Assembly: GCF_020709055.1 (NCBI RefSeq)
Contig: NZ_JAJFCK010000013.1
Location: forward strand, 16,053 to 80,052
DNA length: 64,000 nucleotides
From: Ruminococcus callidus
GTDB taxonomy: Bacteria > Bacillota > Clostridia > Oscillospirales > Ruminococcaceae
Direction of reading: 5' to 3'
Notes under the pieces: model-generated
Told to the model about the DNA's origin: nothing
Database searches by the model: none
What the model saw: only the letters and a program-made list of their open reading frames with translations
Part shown: positions 1-10,035 of the stretch, one piece after another
Layout of the letters: the number at the start of each line of letters is the position of its first letter
Position numbering within the stretch: position 1 is the stretch's first letter
Made by a program: the position numbers and the translations under genes

Positions 1-1
1 C

Positions 2-211
2 CAGAAGTTCCGGCTTTTTCAGCAACTGATAAGAGGCTGCATAAAACCATAGAATGCGGCTGTTCAGGATACAGCCCTTCACACTGTCTTTTACAGGTTT
101 TCCGTCAGAATCTGCATAGCCATAAAAACCGCCCTTTTCAAAATCCGTCATCTGATTCCAAAACGGAATGATATTCTTTTCGAGATGCTCCTGAAATACC
201 TTTGCTTTCAT
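2..211 (-). CDS. N-acylglucosamine/cellobiose 2-epimerase family protein (5' part only)
   Basis: Only the first 70 codons lie in the window; the rest runs off the left edge. The start is ATG at 211 behind an AAGGAGG ribosome site. The residues read IIPFWNQMTDFEKGGFYGY and then CILNSRILWFYA, the N-terminal signature of the AGE superfamily (alpha/alpha-barrel epimerases acting on the reducing end of N-acylglucosamine or cellobiose). The resemblance to Ruminococcus cellobiose 2-epimerase is recalled, not searched. A beta-galactosidase operon a few kb away fits a role in disaccharide use. Catalytic histidines lie in the missing part, so the substrate cannot be decided. Confidence 0.75.
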   Translation of the reverse strand, partial: MKAKVFQEHLEKNIIPFWNQMTDFEKGGFYGYADSDGKPVKDSVKGCILNSRILWFYAASYQLLKKPELL

Positions 212-377
212 ATGCGAATCCTCCTTAAGGCTTGATGAATTTTCATTGATTCTATTTTACACCTGTCAGGTATCCTGTTTCTATGAAATAGAACGCAAAA
301 AATTGTACAAACCGATTATTTGCGGATTGACGAAAGATACTGGTTTATGATACAATACAGATTGGGAGGAATGGAAA

Positions 378-521
378 ATGAAACTTTTTGAATACATCGA
401 CTTTATGCAGCAGCCTTATGACATTTTTTATACAGACAGCACGCACTCTCCGCTGCACTGGCACTATTACAGTGAAATTTTGTATCTCATCAGCGGCTCT
501 GTCCGAATTGTCTGCAATTGA
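378..521 (+). pseudogene. AraC-type regulator, N-terminal stub
   Basis: An ATG at 378 follows a GGGAGGA ribosome site and opens a 47-residue frame containing HSPLHWHYYSEILYLISG, the cupin-like sugar-sensing entry of AraC regulators. It stops at 519-521, far short of the usual 250-300 residues, and no HTH region follows. The sequence beyond it reads, on the other strand, as the start of a radical-SAM gene, so a deletion seems to have joined two genes head to head and removed both 3' ends. Probably non-functional. Confidence 0.6.
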
Positions 522-552
522 TGTGCCATTGAAAAGCAAAATATGGTTTCAT
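490..552 (-). pseudogene. Radical-SAM peptide maturase, N-terminal stub
   Basis: ATG at 552 follows an AGGAGGAA site and codes MKPYFAFQWHIN before the frame turns to nonsense and stops at 490. FAFQWHIT followed by a CxxxCxxC cluster is how I recall radical-SAM maturases of short Cys-containing peptides in Ruminococcus and Fibrobacter starting. Here the cluster is gone. The stub lies about 290 bp downstream of the small peptide gene at 844-924 on the same strand, the usual precursor-maturase order. It overlaps the AraC stub at the deletion junction. Family assignment rests on twelve residues plus context. Confidence 0.45.
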
Positions 553-670
553 AAAGTCATTTCCTCCTGATCTATTTCAAACGCAAAAGCGTACAATTCT
601 CTCAGCAAACGCACCGCATCAAACGATGCGTCTGCTTTTTGGAAGTGGTGTCATGTTACGTTACACTTTA

Positions 671-842
671 GGCAATACCGCACAAAGAGCGTCTGGCGAC
701 TTTGCACGCCATCTGCTTGCAAATTTCCAGTCATATTTCACAAAAATGCTCGTGAATACATCCAGTATTCACTCCGCTTTTTGTTTCATCTGACGAAAAA
801 TTTGACGACGCATCTATCGCACAATCTTTGTGCGGTATTGCC
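671..842. mobile_element. 172-bp MITE-like element with 18-bp terminal inverted repeats
   Basis: The left end GGCAATACCGCACAAAGA (671-688) is a perfect inverted match to the right end (825-842). TTTA flanks both ends (667-670 and 843-846) as a likely 4-bp target duplication. An inner hairpin GTGAATAC/GTATTCAC sits near 751-771. There is no coding frame, so it would need a transposase in trans. The right target copy includes the stop codon of the peptide gene at 844-924, and the duplication keeps that stop intact. Confidence 0.75.
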
Positions 843-843
843 T

Positions 844-924
844 TTACTTCTTGTCCGGATCAGCTGCACCGCAAGCACCGCTGTCACCGCCAAAAGCAGC
901 AACTCTGTTCAGCATTTCACTCAT
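844..924 (-). CDS. Short Cys-containing RiPP precursor-like peptide
   Basis: This is a 26-residue peptide starting at ATG 924 after GGAGGAAATCACA. It has a leader-like MSEMLNRVAAFGG and a tail SGACGAADPDKK. The single ACGA motif and GAADP ending resemble radical-SAM-modified Cys-rich peptides of the FibroRumin/ACGX kind, which I recall but cannot search. The maturase start is downstream on the same strand but truncated, so the peptide is probably no longer modified. A MITE begins at its stop codon. TATGCT about 50 bp upstream could be its -10. Confidence 0.55.
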   Translation of the reverse strand: MSEMLNRVAAFGGDSGACGAADPDKK

Positions 925-1019
925 TGTGATTTCCTCCTTGTTTTTATTCAAGTTTCCCTGTTGTTATCAGCATACCACACATTTCTGCACTTGAAAAGTA
1001 CGCACTTTTTTGTAAGGTA

Positions 1020-1035
1020 GTTACCAAAAGGTAAC
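1020..1035. promoter_or_regulatory. Palindromic operator between the RiPP peptide and hxlR
   Basis: GTTACCAAAAGGTAAC is a perfect 6-4-6 palindrome between two divergent genes, and a further copy of GTTACC-like sequence lies just to the left. HxlR-family regulators bind short palindromes of this sort, so the neighbouring HxlR protein is the natural candidate binder. That link is inference. Confidence 0.45.
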
Positions 1036-1102
1036 GATTGTGCATTTGCTGGGTTTTTGACGCTAAATTTTATTGTAAACAGTTTGTGAACGGCAAAATG
1101 TA

Positions 1103-1144
1103 TTGCAATTTCAACTGTAACCTGCTATAATGAATGTAACATTC
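1103..1144 (+). promoter_or_regulatory. hxlR promoter with overlapping palindrome
   Basis: TTGCAA (1103-1108), a 17-bp spacer and TATAAT (1126-1131) are followed at once by the palindrome GAATGTAACATTC (1132-1144). The palindrome would cover the transcription start and suits autoregulation. The predicted leader before ATG 1148 is only about ten bases and has no Shine-Dalgarno sequence. Confidence 0.65.
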
Positions 1145-1147
1145 TAA

Positions 1148-1465
1148 ATGAAACAAATGAGATGTTATCATGATAAAAAAGAAGAATTGCCGGAATGCCC
1201 AGTGGCAATTACAGCACAGCTTATCGGCAACAAGTGGAAGCTGTTGATTCTGCGTAATCTGCGAATGCGTCCATGGCGTTTTAACGAACTGCAAAAATCT
1301 CTGGAGGGGATTAGCCAGAAAGTGCTGACCCAGAGCCTGCGTTCCATGGAGGCTGATGGGATCATCGTCCGCACGGTTTATGCAGAAGTTCCGCCGAGAG
1401 TGGAATATTCCCTCAGCGAATTGGGTGACACCATGCGTCCGATTTTAGACGCTATGGAGAAGTGA
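1148..1465 (+). CDS. HxlR/MarR-type winged-helix transcriptional regulator
   Basis: This 105-residue protein has the HxlR signature: CPVAITAQLIGNKWKLLIL, then RFNELQKSLEGISQKVLTQSLRSME and VEYSLSELG. It is a cytoplasmic DNA-binding dimer with the recognition helix near residues 52-68. Two cysteines near the N-terminus (in RCYHD and ECPVA) are where redox or electrophile-sensing members carry reactive thiols; whether this one senses stress is unknown. ATG 1148 lies almost at the transcription start; the in-frame ATG at 1157 is an alternative start. Its likely operators are the palindromes at 1132-1144 and 1020-1035. Confidence 0.9.
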   Translation: MKQMRCYHDKKEELPECPVAITAQLIGNKWKLLILRNLRMRPWRFNELQKSLEGISQKVLTQSLRSMEADGIIVRTVYAEVPPRVEYSLSELGDTMRPILDAMEK

Positions 1466-1773
1466 GGGAATGATTATAAGGCAACGTTTCATTGAATCAT
1501 AATATAATACGTAAAACTGCACTTGGACAGAAATGTTCAGGTGTAGTTCTTATGCCCGGTGCAATTCCCAAAGCAAATAATTCCCGGTTATTTGGGAACT
1601 TGAAAAAAGCTTAGCGTAAAATAAAAGTAGGCAAATAAAAAGGAGCAGCTGCAAAAAAACAGTTGCTCTTCAGGTCAAAAAATGCTAAAATGTAATTGGA
1701 ACAAAACATAGAAAGCAAGTGACCCTAAAATGCGGAAAGCAAGATACAGAAAAAGCACGAAAAATCCAGGGAA
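1466..1773. other. Intergenic stretch with one inverted repeat
   Basis: No convincing gene is present. TTCCCAAA (1565-1572) and TTTGGGAA (1591-1598) form a loose inverted repeat. The 18-mer TTTGGGAACTTGAAAAAA (1591-1608) occurs again at 21,594-21,611 beside the response-regulator promoter of the mobile element, so this stretch may be old mobile-element debris together with the transposase fragment that follows. Confidence 0.35.
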
Positions 1774-2022
1774 ATGAAAATATGCATAGCCTATGACGGC
1801 GTCCTTCATCAAGTTCAGAAGGATGGAAAAATCCACAAAAAGCTTGATAATAAAGTTACCTATGCAAGCTTTGAATCGGCAGATAAATTCAGAAAGCATA
1901 AGGAAAATGTCGTTGCTTCTGTTTACAATACAGATGAGATTGCGCTGCGTGTGAAAAACGGTGACAACGCAAACTGGATACAAAAGGACAACAGCAAACC
2001 TTTCACTGATTTATCATTCTGA
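1774..2022 (+). pseudogene. ISLre2-family (UPF0236) transposase fragment
   Basis: The 82-residue frame includes MKICIAYDGV, VTYASFESADKFRKHKENVV, ASVYNTDEIALRVKNGD and ANWIQK, which match my memory of the central part of ISLre2 transposases (usually about 400-500 residues). Homology already shows in frame about 16 codons upstream of the ATG, up to a stop near 1726, and is lost after residue 72. Both ends of the gene are missing and no terminal repeats are visible, so this is a dead remnant. Confidence 0.65.
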
Positions 2023-2140
2023 TTTTTTGTATTGTGACGATTTTGAGAAATGCTGCTTACTTTTGCTTGACACTAACGATACCGTCTGTGAGATGGACAA
2101 AGGAAAATTAGCCGTACTTTCATAGGCATAAAGTAATTCC

Positions 2141-5155
<3,015 letters not shown>

Positions 5156-6553
5156 TTAGTTCTGTGATTCCATCACAACTTCATTTTCGGATATTCCAAG
5201 TTTTTCTTTGATTTCCGCATTTGCCTTTTCAACATTCATCTTAGAAAGAATAAATGTGATGATCAGATCCAGTGCAAACGGAATGATCAGATACATAATG
5301 TGAAGCATATTGATCGCAGAATTAGGCTGTACTGTCAAAGTGCCCTTGAATCCGCTAAGGTCGAGCAAAAGACCGACAATTGCTGTTCCAAGTCCACCAC
5401 CAATTTTTACACCAAGTGATGTGCAGGAGTACATGATTCCATCAACGTGCTTGTGTTTGGTAAGCCAGCTATATTCAGAGCATGATGCGATGACTGCATT
5501 CATATCACCTTGCCATGGACCTTGACCGAGTGCTGCAAGTGCTGTAAATGCAAGCATCAGCGGAATGTTTCCCATGTATCCGGCAACTGCTACCAGAAGT
5601 CTGCCAACTGTTGCTACCATGTAGCTGTATTTGTTCAGCTTATACATGCCGTTCCATTTTTGTACGATGGTAGGAGTGAAGATCAAGGCGATAATCAAAG
5701 GAATATTGATAAACCACGCAAACGTGCCGAACATATTCTCATTTGCGAGAATATATTTTGCATAGTATGTTCCAACACCGATCATCGCACCATAGAACTG
5801 CTGCAAAATGTAGGTTACTGTGATCATCACATAATATTTGTTGTGTACGAGAATTTTGAATGCTTCTCCAAAACTGTATTTGGTTTCTTCTGTTTTTGTT
5901 TCACTGTCTGCCAGTTCTTCATCAGAAAGTTCCTTTACAGAAAGAGCGGAAATTGTATTTACAATAAGACCGATAACCGCATAAATAATTGCGACTGTTC
6001 TCCAGCCATTTGCACCACCGCCCATTGCTTCAACAAATTGGAATGTAACAGCCTGAATCAGGAGGCTTGTTCCAAATGCGAAGATAAAGCGATAAGAACC
6101 CATCTGAACTCTTTCCTTGCTGTTCTTTGTAACAAGAGCGGTCAGAGTAGAATATGCGATGTTGTTTGCCGTATAAAATACACTGTTAAGAAGTGTGTAG
6201 CAGATAAAGAACCATGCGTACTGAGCAAAATTATCCATGTTCATCGGGATTGCAAATACACCAATCAAGGTAATTGCACAGCCGATAAAACCATAAAGCA
6301 TCCACGGTTTTGCCTTGCCCATTTTCGTATGTGTCTTATCAATCAACGTACCAAAAATGATGTCCGTTATTCCATCAAAAATCTTCGATACAGCAATGAG
6401 AACGCCAATAACACCTGCGTTTAATCCAATTGTGTCGGTAAGATAGATCATTACGAATGATGTCAGCAATGCATAGACAACGTTCCCTGCAACATCGCCG
6501 GAACCATAACCGACTTTGTTATACCACTTTAAGTATGTTTTTTCTTTGCTCAT
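5156..6553 (-). CDS. GPH-family sugar:cation symporter (MelB/LacS-like)
   Basis: This 465-residue membrane protein has about twelve hydrophobic segments. It carries the family start YNKVGYGSGDVAGNVVYALLT, the loop KIFDGITDIIFGTLIDKT between helices 2 and 3, and PWMLYGF. These fit glycoside-pentoside-hexuronide symporters that import disaccharides with Na+ or H+. The chosen start is ATG 6553 after AAAGGAG; upstream in-frame codons lack a ribosome site. It lies directly upstream of lacZ, so lactose or another beta-galactoside is the probable substrate. There is no C-terminal IIA domain, unlike streptococcal LacS. Confidence 0.9.
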   Translation of the reverse strand: MSKEKTYLKWYNKVGYGSGDVAGNVVYALLTSFVMIYLTDTIGLNAGVIGVLIAVSKIFDGITDIIFGTLIDKTHTKMGKAKPWMLYGFIGCAITLIGVFAIPMNMDNFAQYAWFFICYTLLNSVFYTANNIAYSTLTALVTKNSKERVQMGSYRFIFAFGTSLLIQAVTFQFVEAMGGGANGWRTVAIIYAVIGLIVNTISALSVKELSDEELADSETKTEETKYSFGEAFKILVHNKYYVMITVTYILQQFYGAMIGVGTYYAKYILANENMFGTFAWFINIPLIIALIFTPTIVQKWNGMYKLNKYSYMVATVGRLLVAVAGYMGNIPLMLAFTALAALGQGPWQGDMNAVIASCSEYSWLTKHKHVDGIMYSCTSLGVKIGGGLGTAIVGLLLDLSGFKGTLTVQPNSAINMLHIMYLIIPFALDLIITFILSKMNVEKANAEIKEKLGISENEVVMESQN

Positions 6554-6764
6554 AATAGAGCTCCTTTCATTGTTTGTATGCCCACATGGATAGAATTTTC
6601 CCATAATGAATGATACGAACTGCTTTTCATCTTGCAAAAACGAAATAATGCCATCGTCAGAATAGATGATTATTTTTTTGAGCATAAAGAATTTTTACTG
6701 AATTCAACATGGAATTACAATGAAAGACGTCTTTTTTAATTCTTTCCTCTCATTTCTTAATTCT

Positions 6765-6770
6765 ATTATA
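6765..6770 (-). promoter_or_regulatory. Probable -10 of the symporter-lacZ operon
   Basis: TATAAT on the minus strand about 210 bp upstream of the symporter start. No good -35 stands 16-18 bp before it, which suits a promoter needing an activator such as the divergent AraC protein. The rest of the 340-bp gap between the operon and the araC gene holds A/T-rich sequence only. Confidence 0.5.
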
Positions 6771-6835
6771 CCACACAAAACGACTTAAAAAATACACAAA
6801 GTTATAAAATATATGCACAAAATTTCGGATTTTTC

Positions 6836-6864
6836 TTGTAATCAGTGATCAGGTGTGATATACT
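6836..6864 (+). promoter_or_regulatory. Promoter of the AraC-type regulator
   Basis: TTGTAA (6836-6841), a 17-bp spacer and TATACT (6859-6864) stand 30 bp before ATG 6894. Confidence 0.65.
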
Positions 6865-6893
6865 ATAGTTATAGAAGCAAGGAGGTGCTTTTT

Positions 6894-7760
6894 ATGTTTA
6901 TGAATGTTGCCTATTTAAACAACTCTACATCTACTGTAGTGGATAATACGAAACCTTTGATTGTAACAAGCTGTGGAAATTATCGTGTGAAAAATCGTTC
7001 TGAAGTAGTAACATATCGTCCGAAGGGAAGAAAAGATTATCAGCTTTTATATATTGCCTCCGGAAAAGGACATTTTTTCATTCACGGAGAAGAAAAAACG
7101 GTTTCAGCCGGAAATATTATTATATATTTGCCGGATCAACCACAGGAATATGTTTATTATCGTGCAGATCAAACCGATGTTTATTGGGTGCATTTTACCG
7201 GAAATGAAGTAGAAGAAATTTTAAAGTATTACAATATCAACCTGCAAAATAATATTCTCTATATCGGAACATCTCCCGATTATCAGTGGTTATTTGGTCA
7301 GATGATTCAGGAATTGCAGCTTTGCAGACCACGGTATGATGAATTGATTTCTTTGCAGCTGCGAAATATTTTTGTTTTGATAAGCCGTGCAATCATGAGT
7401 GCAAAGAAATTCAGCAGCACCAGTGAAAAAGAAGTTGCTTTTGCGATGCACTATTTTCGTAAGAATTACAACACAGAAATCAGCATTGAGGAGTACTCCG
7501 AATCCAGAGGGCTTAGCAACTGTTGGTTTATTCAGCGCTTTAAAGAAATCACAGGTTCCAGTCCGCTGCAATATATCTTAAAGCTGCGAATCTCCAATGC
7601 ACAAAGTTTGTTAGAAAATACGGACTACACCATTACTGAAATTGCAAATATGGTTGGATACACCAATTCGCTTTATTTCAGCAGACTGTTTCATAAATAC
7701 ATTGGTATGTCACCAAAAGAATATCGAAAAGTAAAACTCAAAGAAAATCTCAGGGAGTAA
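6894..7760 (+). CDS. AraC-family transcriptional regulator
   Basis: The 288-residue protein has an N-terminal cupin-like effector domain (LLYIASGKGHFFIHGEEKTV, about residues 55-75) and a C-terminal pair of helix-turn-helix motifs (ISIEEYSESRGLSNCWFIQR and ITEIANMVGYTNSLYFSRLF), ending in the family hallmark GMSPKEYR. ATG 6894 has an ideal AAGGAGGTG site; a start 13 codons upstream has none. It is divergent from the symporter-lacZ operon and most likely activates it in response to a beta-galactoside. The effector is inferred only from position. Confidence 0.9.
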   Translation: MFMNVAYLNNSTSTVVDNTKPLIVTSCGNYRVKNRSEVVTYRPKGRKDYQLLYIASGKGHFFIHGEEKTVSAGNIIIYLPDQPQEYVYYRADQTDVYWVHFTGNEVEEILKYYNINLQNNILYIGTSPDYQWLFGQMIQELQLCRPRYDELISLQLRNIFVLISRAIMSAKKFSSTSEKEVAFAMHYFRKNYNTEISIEEYSESRGLSNCWFIQRFKEITGSSPLQYILKLRISNAQSLLENTDYTITEIANMVGYTNSLYFSRLFHKYIGMSPKEYRKVKLKENLRE

Positions 7761-7766
7761 AAAACA

Positions 7767-7806
7767 AAACTCGTTTGGCTAAAACTAAACCAAACGAGTT
7801 TTGTTG
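7767..7806. terminator. Bidirectional terminator after araC
   Basis: AAAACTCGTTTGG pairs with CCAAACGAGTTTT across a short A-rich loop, with T-rich tails on both strands. It can end the araC transcript and also the converging minus-strand gene at 7832-8200. Confidence 0.85.
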
Positions 7807-7831
7807 ATTTTTGATCAGAAATAAGGAATGG

Positions 7832-8200
7832 CTACATTACCAAACACGTCTGAATTGCAATCTCCTCAGCTTGCAACTCAAAGAGATTTTCAAGCTGCCA
7901 AACCTTAGCGGTATCGGCATTTTTCATCGCAAGTGTATATTCAGGATCAGTAGCACGCATTTTATTCCAGATTTTCCACTTTTCTTTTTCACACTCAGTG
8001 ATACGCTCATCAATATGAACATAGATTCTGCCCTTATCTGTTTCTGCCTGCAAACGTTCAGGACAATGTTCCTCTGCCCACTTGATATAGATACACGCAA
8101 GTTTGTTGTTGCTGTAATCGTGATAATCATTGCCACACTGCGTAATCATCATTCTGTCGGTGTCAAGTGCCATTCTCTGATAATCATGCTTGTAAATCAT
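7832..8200 (-). CDS. Hypothetical 122-residue cytoplasmic protein
   Basis: I do not recognise this protein. It is charged, with no signal peptide or membrane segment, and is likely all-helical in the C-terminal half (ITECEKEKWKIWNKMRA, VWQLENLFELQAEEI). The start is ATG 8200, only 4 bases behind the stop of the frame encoding the membrane anchor of the upstream secreted protein. The purine run AAGAAGAAAAGAGG serves as ribosome site and as the end of that anchor. This spacing implies one operon with the secreted protein, and supports the anchor frame being, or having been, translated. Confidence 0.55.
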   Translation of the reverse strand: MIYKHDYQRMALDTDRMMITQCGNDYHDYSNNKLACIYIKWAEEHCPERLQAETDKGRIYVHIDERITECEKEKWKIWNKMRATDPEYTLAMKNADTAKVWQLENLFELQAEEIAIQTCLVM

Positions 8201-8204
8201 AATC

Positions 8205-8302
8205 TTAACCTCTTTTCTTCTTTATCAAAAATCCTGCAAGAACAGCGATTCCTGCGAGAATAATTCCGCCAATTCCATAAATCAGACCATTTGAGTTTTT
8301 TT
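8205..8302 (-). other. Out-of-frame C-terminal membrane anchor of the upstream protein
   Basis: Shifting back one base at the seven-A tract (8296-8302, read on the minus strand) replaces the short tail TQMV with NSNGLIYGIGG, IILAGIAVLAGF and LIKKKRG, then a stop at 8205. This is a classical single transmembrane anchor with a basic tail. The frame stays open and ends 4 bases before the next gene. It may be used through slippage or -1 frameshifting, or be lost by mutation. Confidence 0.6.
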
Positions 8303-8881
8303 CTCACTTGTTGACGCTGTTGCTTCCTCAGATATATCAACTGTAGTGTCATCATCAATTTTCAGATTTTCTCCGACACGGTGAGCAGTTCCGTTTCCAT
8401 TATCAGCAGTAACAGAATTGTACTTTACTTCTCCTGCATCTTCTGTCAAAGTACTGAACGGCATAAAGCTGTCGATCACATTGCCGTTATCATCACTCAT
8501 CAGCCACTTGCCGTTTTGCAAATTGAAATGATATGTGGTTTCATCGGTAATAATTGTCCAATTTCCGTCACGATCATCATTGAAATTCCAATTATCTGTG
8601 AGTTCATCATAATAGTCTTTGAAATTGTAGTTCAGTTGACCGATTTTGCTCCAATCATAATTATCATTGCCATAATTGTCATTGACCCAGTCAGTCAGAA
8701 TATGGTGCTTATAGCTTGCTTCGGGAAAGATAAGTCCGTCATCTCCCTTGCCGTGCCACCAATCAGACCAAATCTCTCTGACGATATAGTCTTTATCAAG
8801 CATATTATCGGCATAGGCTGTCAGACTTGCTGAGCCTATCAAAGTAATACTTGCTGCAATGGGGATTATTTTTTGAATCAT
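8282..8881 (-). CDS. Secreted acidic protein of unknown function, anchor out of frame
   Basis: The 199-residue frame starts at ATG 8881 after AAAAGGAG. It has a signal peptide (IIPIAASITLIGSASLTAYA, cleavage likely after AYA), followed by a very acidic, Trp- and Tyr-rich domain (NDNYGNDNYDW, NWNFNDDRDGNW, TTYHFNLQNGKWLM). The residues suit a small beta-rich extracellular binding domain, but I recognise no family. The tail is Ser/Thr/Glu-rich like a wall spacer and then goes out of frame at seven A's just before a membrane anchor. The promoter carries an operator shared with the divergent ribbon-helix-helix gene. Confidence 0.65.
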   Translation of the reverse strand: MIQKIIPIAASITLIGSASLTAYADNMLDKDYIVREIWSDWWHGKGDDGLIFPEASYKHHILTDWVNDNYGNDNYDWSKIGQLNYNFKDYYDELTDNWNFNDDRDGNWTIITDETTYHFNLQNGKWLMSDDNGNVIDSFMPFSTLTEDAGEVKYNSVTADNGNGTAHRVGENLKIDDDTTVDISEEATASTSEKKTQMV

Positions 8882-8904
8882 TTTGAAAATCTCCTTTTAT
8901 GTTT

Positions 8905-8951
8905 AGTATTGGGTACAATACTATTATATATTATTGCACTTGTTTTTACAA
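8905..8951 (-). promoter_or_regulatory. Promoter and operator of the secreted-protein gene
   Basis: On the minus strand TTGTAA (8946-8951), 17 bp, TATAAT (8923-8928), followed directly by the dyad AGTATTGGGTACAATACT (plus strand 8905-8922). The dyad covers the expected transcription start, so a bound protein would repress. Confidence 0.75.
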
Positions 8952-9005
8952 GCCGCAATGCGCACAAAGTTCTCTGAAAAATCTGGACAATTTTTATAAG
9001 ATGAA

Positions 9006-9055
9006 TTGACAAAAAGCTTCTAAGATAGTATAATTATAGTAATGGGTACAATACG
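9006..9055 (+). promoter_or_regulatory. Promoter and operator of the ribbon-helix-helix gene
   Basis: TTGACA (9006-9011), 17 bp, TATAAT (9029-9034), then AATGGGTACAATAC. The 11-mer GGGTACAATAC is identical to that in the divergent promoter, placed at a similar distance behind the -10. This suggests one repressor for both genes, most simply the encoded protein itself. Confidence 0.75.
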
Positions 9056-9070
9056 AAAGGATTGATTTCT

Positions 9071-9283
9071 ATGTACTACAACGAAAAGCGAAAAGCAATT
9101 ACGGCAAAGTATGTGAAAACACACCTTGATGACATCAAGATTCGTGTTCCAAAGGGACAGCGTGAAAAACTGAAATCTATTGCTTCTGAAATGGGCATGA
9201 GCATGAACCAGATGTTTATTAAGGCTGTAGAGGAATATATTGAAAAGAACTATAAGCCGGAAGCGGAAAGTGAAACAGATTGA
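9071..9283 (+). CDS. Ribbon-helix-helix (Arc/MetJ-type) DNA-binding protein
   Basis: The 70-residue protein has a beta-strand DIKIRVPKGQREKL followed by two helices (KLKSIASEMGMSMNQMFIKAVEEYIEK), the layout of ribbon-helix-helix repressors. ATG 9071 lies 11 bases after GAAAGG. No toxin gene follows, so a free-standing regulator is more likely than an antitoxin. Matching GGGTACAATAC sites at its own promoter and at the divergent gene suggest autorepression and control of the secreted protein. Confidence 0.75.
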   Translation: MYYNEKRKAITAKYVKTHLDDIKIRVPKGQREKLKSIASEMGMSMNQMFIKAVEEYIEKNYKPEAESETD

Positions 9284-9366
9284 CAAATCGGAATTTAACG
9301 CACATCTAAAAAACGAGAATTCATAGAAACGTAGCCATAAAATGGTGATGAAAGGACGTATAACTT

Positions 9367-9999
9367 ATGAGTAAAAAAGTATTTGTTTTGGTACACGATT
9401 ACTGGCATCATGATGATTCCATCAAGCCTATGATGGACTATCTGTTTAACGCAGATTATGAAGTAACATTCACAAAGAACCCAAATGATTATTTCAACGG
9501 GCAGTTTGATTTGTTTTTGTCTTTCAAAGATCCTATTGAAAATGATCAGATTCCTACTCCAATCTGGTGTGATGAAAAATGGACGGAGAAATTTCTGAAT
9601 GATGTTCAGAATGGTATGGGAACGATTATGTTTCACGCATCACTTACTGATTACCCAGAAAATCACGCAATCCTCACAAATGTTGTAAGAAGTAACTTTA
9701 TCACTCATCCCGAACAATGTCCGCTTACTGTAAAACCGATAGCAGAACATCCGATTATTGAAGGCATTGGCAAATTCACATTCCCTGATTTTGACGAACA
9801 TTATGTAATGAAAATGATTCCGAATGCTGATACAACGATTCTTGCAGAAACCGTTTCAAAGAACGGCGTTCAGCCTGCTGTATGGATTCACACCTATGGC
9901 AAGGGAAAAATCTGCTGTATCGTTCCTGCACACAATACCCAAAATCTGACCTGTGAACCATTTGTCAAACTTGTAAAGAATGCTATTGATTGGGTTTAA
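9367..9999 (+). CDS. ThuA-like domain protein
   Basis: The 210-residue protein has the flavodoxin/glutamine-amidotransferase-like fold pattern of ThuA proteins: a start KVFVLVHDYWHHDDSIKPMM, a middle HPIIEGIGKFTFPDFDEHY, and PAVWIHTYGKGKICCIVPAHN. ThuA members are linked to sugar utilisation, but their reaction is generally not established. ATG 9367 follows GAAAGGACG. No signal peptide is seen. It stands alone between the ribbon-helix-helix gene and the mobile element. Confidence 0.75.
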   Translation: MSKKVFVLVHDYWHHDDSIKPMMDYLFNADYEVTFTKNPNDYFNGQFDLFLSFKDPIENDQIPTPIWCDEKWTEKFLNDVQNGMGTIMFHASLTDYPENHAILTNVVRSNFITHPEQCPLTVKPIAEHPIIEGIGKFTFPDFDEHYVMKMIPNADTTILAETVSKNGVQPAVWIHTYGKGKICCIVPAHNTQNLTCEPFVKLVKNAIDWV

Positions 10000-10035
10000 T
10001 AGCATTAATAGAGCGTCAAATTCCAGTTTGTATGG

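Noticed and set aside
1675-1983. 102-codon minus-strand hydrophobic frame
   Set aside because: It is the antisense of the ISLre2 transposase fragment.
5510-6424. 304-codon plus-strand frame antisense to the symporter
   Set aside because: Composition is Cys/Asn-rich with no domain; the opposite strand is an intact transporter with a ribosome site.
5156-6685. Longer start for the symporter (extra 44 residues)
   Set aside because: The extra residues are hydrophilic and unlike the family, and ATG 6,553 has the ribosome site and the conserved N-terminus.
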